Assembly (NCBI GenBank): GCA_024516035.1
Contig: CM044959.1
Location: 29,374,189 to 29,438,188 of the forward strand
Length of the DNA: 64,000 nucleotides
Direction: 5' to 3'
DNA from: Bactericera cockerelli
Taxonomy: Eukaryota > Arthropoda > Insecta > Hemiptera > Triozidae
The notes under the pieces are model-generated. The model had not been told where the DNA came from, did not search any database, and was given only the letters and a program-made list of their open reading frames with translations. Made by a program: the position numbers and the translations under genes. Below are positions 1 through 11,600 of this stretch, one piece after another; the stretch's first letter is position 1; each line of letters opens with the position of its first letter.

Positions 1-1795
1 CAGGGGGTAAAGTTTAATATTACCAAAGCTCGTCTATCACAAGACTTAAGAGCAAACAGACAGCAGAAAGCTATATTAAACTTTCAACGTCAATAGCTCC
101 AGGGGTTTAAAAGAAAAGAGGGCTTGTATATGTGAAGGCGAGGAAGGGACCAGAGAAAGTCAAAATGTAAACAAACATCGTCCCCCTATCAGGAGGAAAG
201 TATCTCTCAGCTTGAATTTGCAGAAACATTGTGGAACTTCTGAGTTTTAGGTGTGTCTTGTACTTTTGCTACAGGTGTTGGGAACTCTAAAATCAGTCAT
301 TATCTTATGATGATGGGATTTAAATATTGATGTGACATTCAAAAGAACCGAATTACTATCGTGAAGCTAATAAAACTTGCCTATGATGGTTGTAGAGTAA
401 TTGTTACAAAAATTATAATTTATTTTATATTATTATAGGTACATTTATAATGCTTACATAATATGTTTAGATATTATTTATAACATACATAACTATCAAC
501 TTCTGGCAAAAGAAATTTTAGATAATTATATTCTTGATGCACTGACTTAAAATAAAATCCTATTAGGAATATCTACATAAGTTAATATTTATTATTATAA
601 AAGGGAATGTAAATTTGTTTACTTAGATTTAGTGAGCTCAAAATCACCTGCTGCTGCAAATTATTGCAAACTCTAAGCCACAAGATTTCATCAGCTTGCA
701 TATACATAAATTAAATATTAATTTATCATGCTATACTGAATGGAGATATCAGTGTGACATAATTGTCAAGCATTAGATTAATTATTATAAAATTATAGAT
801 TTAGATATATTGGGGCTGCAGAGAAGAAAGAAAAGGGTTAGAAAGAAAGGGATTTGATGTTTTTATCATGGGCTAATGTGGTATAAAAACAACACTTTAT
901 AGATTGTGAATATATGAAGAAAAAACAGGTGTTTTATATTGAAATATGTTTTTATCATGGATATGCATATAGGGTGACGAGAACAAAGTCATATAAACTT
1001 TATACGGGTTTTTTTTTTTTCAGCGTACTTGTAATAGATATCGAATGCTTCTATTTTTTAATAAAATTTTAGGATTTATTAGGCATTTTCTCAACCAAAA
1101 ACAGTTCCGATATCTAATATTAGACATCATAATACTCGTATATATTAGAATTTTTCAAGAGCTGGGAATTTTTCTTAGAAAATGAAAGGTAAAAGACCAG
1201 CAACAGTGACAAAACGACCATTGAGAGCGATACACGCCCCCTTCCTCCGAGGACTTTTTCCATTTTTTAGAACACCTTTCACTGGGTTTGATGTAATGTA
1301 GTACTGTACGAGTATAGTGTATAAGTAAACAAGCACATGATTTATTCAGATTAAACTTGAGACACCCAGTAGATGTAAACCCCAGTACTGTAAGTATTAT
1401 GAATTATAATTTCATTATCACGCGTGGATGACTTTGAAAAGATAAACCAAAGAGTAGGGAAGGGATGGGGGTAATTTGACTAATACTATATGCACGATTA
1501 AAGGAGATACTAAATGCCCAATCACTGGGTTTTTTCTTCAATATAATTTTTTGTAGATGAAGGAACAGCGAAAATAACACTCAATATAAAATATTATACG
1601 CCACGAAGAATGACCTAATGCTGTTTTGATGCAATATTAGATTAGGATATATGTAAATTATCATGTAGTAAGTACACTCTACGCAGCATATACCTACCTA
1701 CAATGTCCTACATAGGTATACGATCAGAGTGATTTTGTCACATCCACTTAAATAAGTTTTCAAAGGACATTTTTGAATGAGTTGCGACAATCTAA
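1..1795. other. AT-rich non-coding stretch
   Basis: No reading frame of useful length, RNA gene or clear repeat was seen here. It holds homopolymer runs (for example a T run near 1010) and scattered AT-rich sequence. It may be intergenic, or intron of a gene outside the window. Confidence 0.4.
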
Positions 1796-1799
1796 AATA

Positions 1800-2247
1800 G
1801 CCAGAGTCGATGGCGCGTTGAATGCAGCAGTTCTCTTAAAATGCCGGGTCCACACTAAGCGAACATTGTTAGCTAACAATGCTCGCGAACAATGATGTTA
1901 TCCGCACATTTTGTTCGCGAACATTGTTAGCTAACAATGTTCGCAGTGTGGACCCGGCCTTAGAAAATGTTTTTACGACTTGTTTGAAATAACATTGTTA
2001 GCGAACATTGTTAGCTAACAATGTTCGCTTAATGTGGACCCAGCATTAGGATCACCGATGTTAAGCACTGTCCAGCGAGGTGAAGACTTCGTGATGCTGG
2101 CATTCCGGCCCAACCCAGGCTGGATGAGGTCAATGTGGGTAGCAGGTTTGTGAGTTTCCTGTGAATGGAGGGTTTGGAGGGTAACATCCCCCTCGTGATA
2201 TGACCATAAAGTTGAAAGTGACGTTAAACCCAAATTAAAAAAAAAAA
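1800..2247 (+). repeat. 5S rRNA-derived SINE, interrupted by a small inverted-repeat element
   Basis: The head resembles the start of 5S rRNA (GTCGATGGCGCGTTGAATGC, then GGATCACCGATGTTAAGCA after the interruption). It is followed by the family tail (GGCTGGATGAGGTCAATGTG, a cytosine-rich block, GTGACGTTAAACCC) and an A run. Compared with the longer subfamily it lacks the 3' part of the 5S box region. Ten or so relatives occur in this window. The middle is split at 1839-2045 by a MITE-like insertion. Confidence 0.75.
1839..2045. mobile_element. MITE-like element with TTA target duplications, compound
   Basis: The element lies inside a 5S-derived SINE and is flanked by TTA on both sides (1836-1838 and 2046-2048). 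Its ends are inverted repeats of about 35 bases built on GGGTCCACAYTAAGCGAACA and a GTTAGCTAAC palindrome. An internal end with the same inverted repeat and another TTA lies at 1960-1962, so this is a complete small element (1839-1959) plus a second right end. A TTA target would fit PIF/Harbinger-type MITEs, but no transposase is present to confirm that. Confidence 0.6.
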
Positions 2248-2248
2248 A

Positions 2249-3925
2249 TCTAAAATTTGGTTGAATAAAATAATTATTATTGTTCTTCAGACTGATGAAA
2301 CTTTTATAAACTGATGGTCCGATGCTAATTACCCACTCTAAAATAACTCTTATTTTTGACTAAATTTAAATGCTAAATTAACAGCCCTTTATTTGAACTT
2401 CATTTCCATTTTTTTATTAATATTTTCAGTCACTGTATTTTCTTTTTTTAATTTAGTGGTATGAAGAGTGCTCCTGAAGCAAAAATTTTCATTGGAGTAT
2501 TTTGCTATTATTTTTGTTTAATTTTATGCGAGAATATTTTTAATTTAAGAATAAAGAAACTCTTTTATTCAATGATAATGCGAAAATTGTGTTTTGGGAA
2601 TGGAAGAAAAATAAGAAGAACAGATTTTGAAATAAAACGTTTTATTGTCACCATAAAAAAAAAATTGTCACATTTGTAACAGATGGGTCTCAGAGTTGCT
2701 TTCTTGCTGGAGGGAAAATCTTCTGAAATACGAAAAAAAGCTCTTGATAGATTAAAACGGAAGCTGGTTGATAGAAGAAAATCTTTAATATGTAAGTTAT
2801 TTTTATATGTAAGTATAGGGATGTGTCAGTTACTCACAATAATTAAAAATAACCCAGGCTACTTTGTCTTAAAGAGTTGCTTTGGTTTCCCACGATCGAC
2901 ACCTAAATACGGACGACTCGAATTCCAAGCATTGGTGTCTCTAGTATTGTCTAATTTGGATGCAAAAGCAACATCGAAATCTATACAAATATAGAAAACT
3001 AAACAAAAATCAATTGTGGACAGTTTTATCAAATTTTGAAAATCAATTAATTCCCATAAATAGAAGGGATCCATAGATCCACAGGAAGGGAGAACCGGGG
3101 GGAGGGGAGCAGGTCACGTGTACTTGTTTATCATGTCACGAGATAAAACGGAGCGATATACTGTAGAAGGGAGCATTGGAAAATAGTTTATTCCCTAATA
3201 AATGTTTTTGTTGACTTAGCGCCTTTTCCATAAAGTTTCCAGCCTTCGGGGTTAAAGGATTAGCGAGGACCTCACACGACTGTCGAGCAAACGACTGCCG
3301 TCTGCCCGGCTATTCCAAACTACGGCCTTTGTTGATTTAGACATTTGTGTCTCGCTTTTATCTTTATTTGTCAAAATTCAGGAACAGTGGGCTACGATAT
3401 TTTTGTTTTGACAAGACTACTTTGTTATTATGTGAGACTGGGCTGCTGGGTACGATGATTTGTATTTGTTGGAACTGTTGTTATTGCTTATCTACCAAGT
3501 TTATTGGAAAACCGCTTACTTCAGCTGTTATGGGAAAATTTGTCCTTATACAGACAGACCTACATAAATATTTTGGAACAGGTTAGTACTAGTAACGCCG
3601 GGTTCCGGTCCGAAACAATCTACGGCAATACCTCATTGTGTAGAGTATAGAGTTAGGAAAAATAATTATAAGGCCATGCCTCGAGCCGGAACTCGGGTGC
3701 AGCCAGTTCGCCCTACTGAAAACTGAATGTTATATGCATCCCATATCAGCTTATCATTCAATCAACTTCCATGCTTTCCATGGAGTAAGTCCATTTATTA
3801 ACAATAGTTAATTTTAGTCACTTATTTAATTCTGCCCGATGCATATCAGAGTAGGACTAAATAGTCCCCTTATTCCAGAAATTGTTCTGGTGATGCTTTT
3901 ATCATTTGATCAAAGTCTCAAATAA
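2249..3925. other. AT-rich non-coding stretch with one candidate exon
   Basis: Apart from the candidate exon at 2683-2791 I see no convincing gene. Short open frames here have no recognisable domains and atypical composition. Confidence 0.35.
2683..2791 (+). CDS. candidate exon of an unidentified protein
   Basis: The block starts with ATG right after a possible acceptor (TTGTAACAG) and stops at a good donor (TATGTAAGT). It encodes a charged, helical-looking peptide containing SSEIRKKALDRLKRKL, quite unlike the random translations around it. The amphipathic pattern resembles the first helices of HEAT-type repeats, but I cannot name a family. No matching upstream or downstream exon was found. 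It could equally be a chance open frame. Confidence 0.25.
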
Positions 3926-3929
3926 AGAA

Positions 3930-3990
3930 GGCATAGTTCATGCAATGGGTGGGATTCAAACCAACGGAGTCTTAAGCTACTTGAATTACC
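3930..3990 (-). repeat. fragment of tRNA-derived SINE family C
   Basis: The stretch GCAATGGGTGGGATTCAAAC matches the B-box side of SINE family C (intact copies near 4437, 27085, 38940 and 60470). It is truncated and diverged. Confidence 0.5.
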
Positions 3991-4164
3991 ACTACAGCAG
4001 AACCTGGGTATATAAGAGAACTCAAGGGATCGGAATTTTTTTCTCTCATATCCAGGTTTTCTTATATAGAGGTTATTTGATTTTAAAGAGAGTAAAATCA
4101 GAACTGGAAATTCTCTTACATATTATGTATGTATGTAATTCTCTTATATGTATGTAATCCTCCT

Positions 4165-4395
4165 TAAATCCCGGATCCCAGATACGATTGTATTAGCAGT
4201 CTAGCGCCTTAACCACTGGACCACCAATGTATATAAGTGACTATCCAAGTGAAGGTGCTGACTTCAATACCCGTCGGAGTCAAATAATTTTCACCGGGTA
4301 AGTTCTTGGAGATATAAAAACCCATAAAATATATAAGACCTGTTTGACTGCTGGAGTAAAGGGACTTTTCAGTCTTACCTCGGCAGTATAAACAA
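4165..4395 (-). repeat. tRNA-derived SINE-like repeat
   Basis: On the minus strand the segment contains GGTCCAGTGGTTAAGGCGCT, a good tRNA A-box region with D-stem, followed by an anticodon-like stem. The body ends near an ATTCT microsatellite at about 4399-4424. The tRNA part is too degenerate to be a functional tRNA gene. Confidence 0.45.
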
Positions 4396-4398
4396 GGT

Positions 4399-4424
4399 AT
4401 ATTCTATTCTATTCTATTCTATTA
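4399..4424. repeat. ATTCT microsatellite
   Basis: About five tandem ATTCT pentamers between a tRNA-like repeat and a SINE family C copy. Simple tandem repeats at such junctions are common as SINE tails. Confidence 0.8.
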
Positions 4425-4436
4425 TATAATCATATT

Positions 4437-4650
4437 AATACTCTTTAGTGGAAGGTAACCACCAGGCGAGCTTAATGCTCAAATCATTCTCTACCACCTA
4501 TCCCTTACAGTGTTATTATTATGTGGTCACAAACTCAAATTAACGAGGAAAAATTCGTGCACTGGGTGGGATTCGAACCAAATGATCCCTACGCTACCTC
4601 GATTACCAAACTACCGCGTTAACTATACTTGACTACCACTGCACATTAAT
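4437..4650 (-). repeat. tRNA-derived SINE family C
   Basis: Read on the minus strand, the element begins with a tRNA-like A box (GTTAACGCG) and a B box (GGTTCGAATCCC, in the sequence GGTTCGAATCCCACCCAGTG). A body follows, ending near CCTGGTGGTTACCTTCCACT. Similar copies lie near 27085, 38940 and 60470, with fragments near 3930, 14190 and 26330. It carries the internal Pol III promoter boxes expected of a SINE. Confidence 0.75.
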
Positions 4651-5577
4651 ACAGAATCTATTTTTATTTCTGTACCTATATTAGAAATGACTTTGATGAC
4701 TGTAGAACTTGAGACAACTTACTTAATTGTACCATACATGTAGGTAGGTATTATGAAATTTTTCCCAACCCTACTAGGTACGAGAAGAAAAACTTTTGTA
4801 GAATATCACAACTCAAAATATTAGAGGAAGCAAATCCGTCACCTACACGAAAATAAAAAAAATCATGGGGCGGAGTTGAAAGAATCGAAAAACAACCAAT
4901 GGTTTTACGGATAGGGGACTTTGTCTGCTATGTTTTTACTCAGAAAAGGAGGGCATGATATGTTCGACTTTCACCTAGGGAAAAGAAAGACAACGTATTT
5001 CGACATATACCTACTACTGTTTAGTGTCGAAAAAGTTATACGCTCCATTGATAAACAAATTGTTTTTATACATTAAATTTTATTTAAAATAAAAATAAAA
5101 TACATATAAATAAAATAGGTTCATAAAGTATCTATTAATAAATTTGAGTTCATTGAAACCATCATTAAATTATTATGTCATTTACGGTGTTAATTTGCTG
5201 ATGATATAAAGAAAAACATTAAGAAACAAGTCATTATTCTAAATTAATTGTTTTTCCAAATTAATTTTTCGATATATTTAGTGCTGCTGATGGTGATTAA
5301 TCATACATTTTCTTGTAATTCTACATTTTTGTAACAATTATTATAAATCCATTGCATAGTTTCTTTAACTTATTAAAAGTATAATTAATATTAGATTGAC
5401 ATTTTGGTTTAAAGTGAAATAATGTCCTTTGAATTTGTTCTTTGAATTGGAATGTATATCTTAAGTGTCAAAGTTTCATAAAAACGTGTATCTGATATAT
5501 TTAAATACCTAAGACCTCCAAATTAAAAAAAATATATTATTATCTCCGACCAATGCAGTCGGATATTTGAAAGTAAA
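4650..5577. other. presumed 5' region of the Lmx1 gene
   Basis: No SINE and no other coding sequence were recognised. If the start exon at 5578 is right, promoter and 5' UTR sequences should lie here. I see no convincing TATA box. A short hairpin, CCGAC-loop-GTCGG, surrounds a CCAAT motif at about 5547-5563, just before the proposed start. Confidence 0.3.
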
Positions 5578-5617
5578 ATGGTTCAAAAAATGGATCCCAT
5601 TCAACTAAGTAATCCTG
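5578..5617 (+). CDS. Lmx1: Lmx1 proposed first coding exon
   Basis: ATG in a good context (AAAATGG) opens a short frame, [13 protein letters not shown] plus one base of the next codon, ending at the strong donor G|GTAAGT. Its phase matches the LIM1 exon exactly: the split codon becomes GAG (Glu). A second in-frame ATG lies four codons in and is an alternative start. The exon is short and has no domain, so the support is position, phase and splice signals only. An upstream non-coding exon or a different start exon cannot be excluded. Confidence 0.5.
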
Positions 5618-8600
5618 GTAAGTTTATTTAGAAATACAGTTTTTTAGAATAATTATAATATTACAAATACATATTATATAGGATGTTAACACACTGTAAT
5701 ACATAGAGTGGGTACCACTCAGAAGGAATCGTTAATATAATAGCAACTTTAGAATAATTTTATTGATTCCAAAGGACATCAATTCATAATAATTACTTAT
5801 AACATTTACAAAAGACGAATGATAGTCTCTGTGTTAGAGAAAGATCAATTTCATAGATGTTGGCAAAAGTTCCTTTTTGACGAAACAGAAAGAAGGAAAA
5901 GTCGAAGGATCAGAAAGATGTTATTCAGATTCCAAATTGTTCATCTAGAGAGCAGACCACTATAGTGTGCATGTTATACACATTATGTCTGTACATACTT
6001 ACATAGGAGATCCTGAACAACAATTTCACTCAATAATATTGAAACAATAATACCTACCTATTTTCAAAGTATATGATAGGTACATTTATAAACTATAAAA
6101 ACTGTGGTAATTGTGAAAAGAAAGAACTCTAGTTAGTAAAAAGTTATAATTTTTTTTTTTATCATATTTGTGTTTATCACTTTCGTGATATCACAACTAC
6201 TACTCAAACTCGCTTTATCTACTAAATCTAGACTGAAACCGGAACTTGAACCACCAACCTCCAGGTTACAAGTCCGCCGCCTTGTCGATCAGGCTACTGA
6301 GGTCGGTGATATCTTTGGTTAATAATGGGTATTGTACGTCTGTGATCAAGCTATTTTTCTATCTCTTAGTCTCTATCTCTGGTATCTAATTTAGAAAATA
6401 GAAGCCTTTGAAATGTGAGTTCATAGGATTTATGAGATTGTTACGGGTTAGTTGGATGGCTAAGGTTACAAACAGAGAGACATTCTTAATCCAATAGAAA
6501 AAGAAACTGAAATAATAGACAATAAAAATAAGAAAACTGCAATACCTAGGTCATATCTCAAGACCCCTAGAAATTTATGATATTATGCATCTGGTCCTTA
6601 GAGGAAAAAATTAAGGTAGAAGAGGACGGACGGGGTAAAAAATAACATTATGGTTGCAAATTTGAGAGAATTGTATCAGAAATACAATTATTCTCTATTA
6701 TTATAGAAAGAAAAAAAAGAAAAAAAAGGCGCACGAAAACCTCAGTGGTAAGATACTCGCTTGCATGCGGAAGGTCTCCGGTTCGAACCCCACGACGACA
6801 AAAATATTGTATTCAGAATTTGGTTACATTTTTTGTTTGTATGTAATACCTTCCGGGGTGCTCGTGGGAAAGTAAAGGGAAGTATTGTGTCACTTCTCGC
6901 CCATCAGAGGGGAGGCATACTACGGAATGGGCAGTTGGGCAGGCTATAACACAGACCCAAGGTTCTTCAGTAGCTCATGTTTCATAGCTATGAAATTAAT
7001 ACAATACTTCCCTTATTATAGTGTAAGGAAAGCAAAAAAGGACGTGAAACACTCGTCTTTTTGTATATTAAAAAAAAGACTGAGTTAGGTAGTTTGGTCA
7101 CCGACGTTAAGGAATGGACATGGTGGAAGAAGAAGAAGAAGATAATCCAATAACTAGCTTGTAATTGATGAATCACTTCATTATTGACCATTCATAAAAA
7201 ATATACTATATATATATGCTCTTTTAAGGACTAATAATTTACCAGCGGATATATTTTTTATCCTAAAATATGTGGAGGATAATATTTGAAATTTAATATT
7301 TTATGTCACCGGCAGAAACTCTCACAACAATCAACAGATTACAAGTGTGAATCCTAATATACTCAATTATATGATCTTAACTTTCTTAATGTTATTCTTT
7401 TGACATGTGGAATTGTGGATTCCAAATTCTATCTTTCACAAAATTAAGCCAAGTAAGGTTGTTGCGTTTGATACGACTGTAGAAGTTTGTTATTGATGTT
7501 TTTTTTTTTTTTTTTTTTTTTTGCTTTTGCTAGTTTCCTCGTGTAGCGTTATCAATGCTTATCAATTGTTTTGCTTTAGGGGGATGGTTTTTTTCAGGGG
7601 GAAGTAAGTGGCAATGGAACAGATCCATACTCTAATTCTAATAGATATAGGTCATAAGAATCATAAACTCAAAAGATATCAGATCCATTATATGTAATTA
7701 TTATTATTGAATACTTTATTAAAATAGGATAATATAGGATATTTATATACAGACAAGTAATGACGAAAACTTTGAACAATATAAACAAGGAAAAAAGATG
7801 GGTAACAAAATATATAATAATATCTAATAGTGTGTTTCTTTGTGTTATTATATCACAATTTTAGTGGGTAGCGCAGAATTATAGGACTTTTCCACATCTT
7901 CAATATCCCAATGTCTCATTTTTGCCTATAATTCCGCCACTGGTCCTCACGAGGTATGAGTGGACCCCGAACACCCAAGTACAGAGCAGAAAAAATCCTG
8001 CCCTGCTGGGGATCGAACCCAAGTCACCGTGCGTGCAATGCCTAGCGCGCTAACTCACTCGGCCACGGTGACTACTAGAATAACAAAATATACAAAGATG
8101 TCCTAACTAAAGGGCGGGGTTATTGAATATTTTTTGCAAACTAACGGGCTTCACCGGTGTGTGTTGCAGAGCTGCGGTGTAATGGCGAGGACAGTGGAGT
8201 GCTATGCGGTGGCTGCGGGAGCAAGATTCACGACCGCTACGTGATGAGGGTAGCGGACATCAACTGGCACGAGTCCTGCCTGCAGTGCTGCGTGTGTGGA
8301 CTAGGGCTCTCCCACTCCTGCTACTTGAGGAATAACAAATTGTACTGCAAGTCTGACTACGATAGGTGAGTCATTGGCTTGGTTCTGGGGGCCTTGTCAA
8401 TTATTAGCCTCATTGTAAAGACAGTGGTAGAAGAGCTGATGAGTCCTTCACCCAATGTCTAGCTACCATCGTTCACGATGACGCCACCCTATGATGATGA
8501 TGTACATTTATTTATTTATAAAATATAAAAAAAATCCCTGCAAGACTAAAGATCGAGGCACTGTGCCCATCACAGATGCCGCATTTCCCCTCAGGATTTC

Positions 8601-11600
8601 CTCATTCAATATTCCATAATTTTCTTTTTCATTCAAATAGGGAATAGGATATTTCCAAATTTCCTAAGGATTCCATAATTCAATTTTGTATCTAGAAATT
8701 ATAAATATGTAATATTATGCGTAAAATTAAATTATAGAGAGGATTTATTTGTGTTTTAAAGATAAATACAGTCAAACCTAGATATATGAGAGAAGTGAAG
8801 AGCTGGATTTTCCCTTAAACAGAGATGATAGCTGGATGATATTCTTTTATATGGAGGTTTCTCTTATAACCTTGTTAAATTATATCACAAATTTAGTGGG
8901 GAGCTCAGCATCACGAAATTTCGAACATCATTTGCCAAAGAACATAATTATTCTTTCTCGTAATGCCGCCGCCGCGCCACGCTGGTTATAACTGATACAA
9001 GTAGGTACCTTACTATTCAATTTTGCTCAGCATGAGGTATGAGTGAACCCCAGAGGTCCAAATAACTCTTCATATATCATAAGTTAAGTGTTACTCATAC
9101 AATTAACACTTAATTTTCCGTTTTAAGTGTTACTCATACAAGGAGCTCTTCATTTTTTTTCTTTATAAGTTAGGAGTGCAACCAGAAAATCCAAGTATAG
9201 ATCAGAAAATGTTCATATCCTGCTTATATTATGCAAACCAGGTCACAGTACGTGTAACCATTTTCCTTACCCGCACGGACACAACAAATTTTTCACTATG
9301 GTTACTCTTAAAATGAATAATCCAAGGTATATTTTTAACACGGCCCACACTCAAACTTCAAATTTTCGGATCAATGTACACTTTTACACCAAGCAGTTGA
9401 TATTCTATTTAACTACTGAATATCTTCAAGTATAGAATTTTGACCGTGAACCAATGTGCACAGACATAATTTTCAATGTTGAAATACTTGATTCTATTTT
9501 TTTTTATATAAAAAAATCAAAATCTGTAAAATGGAGGGATTAATATCTACATGTTTTGTAGGTACAGGTTTCGTGTTTCAGAACTCTTCATTTTGCTTGT
9601 TCGTCTTAATACTCTCTGCATAGACTAGAACTCACTTGATTAATTATCTTTAAAGGCCGAGGAAAATGTCTAGACATCCAAATAATATGTAGGATTTTCA
9701 CCACTTAAAACCTTATAGTCTCTCTGAGAGTTGTGAGGTACCGTGTTTGGAACTGATATCATTCTCCTAGTCTGATTGTTCAAGTATACTTACCTAGTTG
9801 TGCATTTCTGCCAGGCACTTTAATGTGGACAAGCTGTTATTACTTTGAGTACCTATTCTTTCCTTACCCATTTAGGAGTAATTCATGCATCAACAAAGAA
9901 CATCATTGAAAAGAAAATTCTTTGTTAAATAACAGTGTAACAATAGCAGTAATAAAAGCAGGCATGCCGAAAGAAACTGCTCTTCGTTCTTTCAGACGAA
10001 CACTTCTGCTGAAAACGACTTTGTATTATTTCCATCGAAAGCAGGAATGAAAACAGAGCGGAAAAGTCTTTCATATCATATTTTTTTATGATTTCCCCTC
10101 GCCCGCCCGCCTCCCTCCAGTTTTCCCCCACCTCAAATTCCTCCTCTCCCTCCTATTTTAATATTAAAGAAAAACTCAACGAGACACGACGAGATGATAT
10201 GAAATTTAATATCCGCGCTGTACAGGGTGTCTCCATGAACGTTATCATACTGGGTGTTTGTTGTTTGTTGAATCATTTGAAAATAATATCAATACATTGT
10301 AGCCAGGAATTGAGGTGCTTTAAAAATAGTTTTTTTTTAAAGTTTTAAAAAGTTATCATATTTGTGTTAATCACTTTCGTGATGTCACAACTACTCAAAC
10401 TCGCTTTACTAAATTTACGCTGGACTTGGGACTTGAACCACCGACCTCCAGGTTACAAGTCCGCCGCCTTATCGATCGAGCTACTGAGGTCGGATTTAAA
10501 AATAGACTATGAAATCAGGTATTTACTGTACCGTTATTAATGAAGTCAAAGGGAATTATATAATAATGTTTTACTTACCATAGCTTTCGCAGCTCATAGA
10601 TTACCTAATACAGTGTGTATGACAAAATCAGGAATGCACAATATAATTAAATAACCTATAACTGGGTTAAACATAAAAATAATTTCAACGATAAACTTTC
10701 GAGAAGTTTTCAAGATGACGATCGAGTTCAAGTGAGGAACTACGCTAAAGATTCTAAATGGAAATTTGAAAATGTTCAGGGTAAGGAAGAAAGGCAGAGT
10801 GAATGTTCTGCTGTCACTTTTCATCATATTTAATCTACTAATCTCACTATATTCCAGGTTATACGGTGTGAAATGTGCGCGATGTGGTGACCGATTGCTT
10901 CCTCACGAAATGGTCATGCGAGCCCAAAGTCATGTCTATCACTTACCATGCTTTGTCTGCGTTATCTGCTGTCAGCCTCTACAGAAAGGCGAGCAGTTTA
11001 TTCTAAGGAGTGGCCAACTATTTTGTCGACAAGACTTTGAGAAAGAAATGTACCTTATGCAACAGGCGAGTCCTTCGGGTGAGTTAAGCAATATTATTAT
11101 AAAAGAATATACCTATTATTGTTTTTTTAATACCTCTCTAATTTTACTTTTATACACCTATTTAATTTATTTCTCTGAGAATGACTTCAATTTGGAGGAC
11201 GAAAAAACCATATCAATTTTTGAAATACTAGTTATAATACACTAAAACAGGATTACCTATGTAAATCATTAGATTTTTGATACCGTTAATTAGGTAAATT
11301 AATAATACATTTTATCAAAAAATCTAAAGTTAAACCCAGTATTTTTAGTGGATGTGCCATAACACACAATATTCAATACTTGCACATTGCATACTTAAAA
11401 CTATTTCCAGGCGATCATAAAAATGTATTGAAGGTTTTCAATACGATACGTGTTCGCTGTCTAGAATTTCTCAATAATGCTCACATCACGAGGGTTCGAA
11501 TTTGAATGGTCACCCATCCAAGTCATAGCCTCCATGGACGTTGCTTAACTTCAGTTGCAGAACGAGAATCAGTGTATTCAACGTGCCATCGACGCTGGCA

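Noticed and set aside
6728..6800. functional tRNA-Ala gene
   Set aside because: The A and B boxes are good but the acceptor stem does not pair and a SINE body follows.
10766..11245. 159-codon frame taken as one exon
   Set aside because: Both ends run into introns. The LIM2 exon with proper splice sites is 10858-11078.
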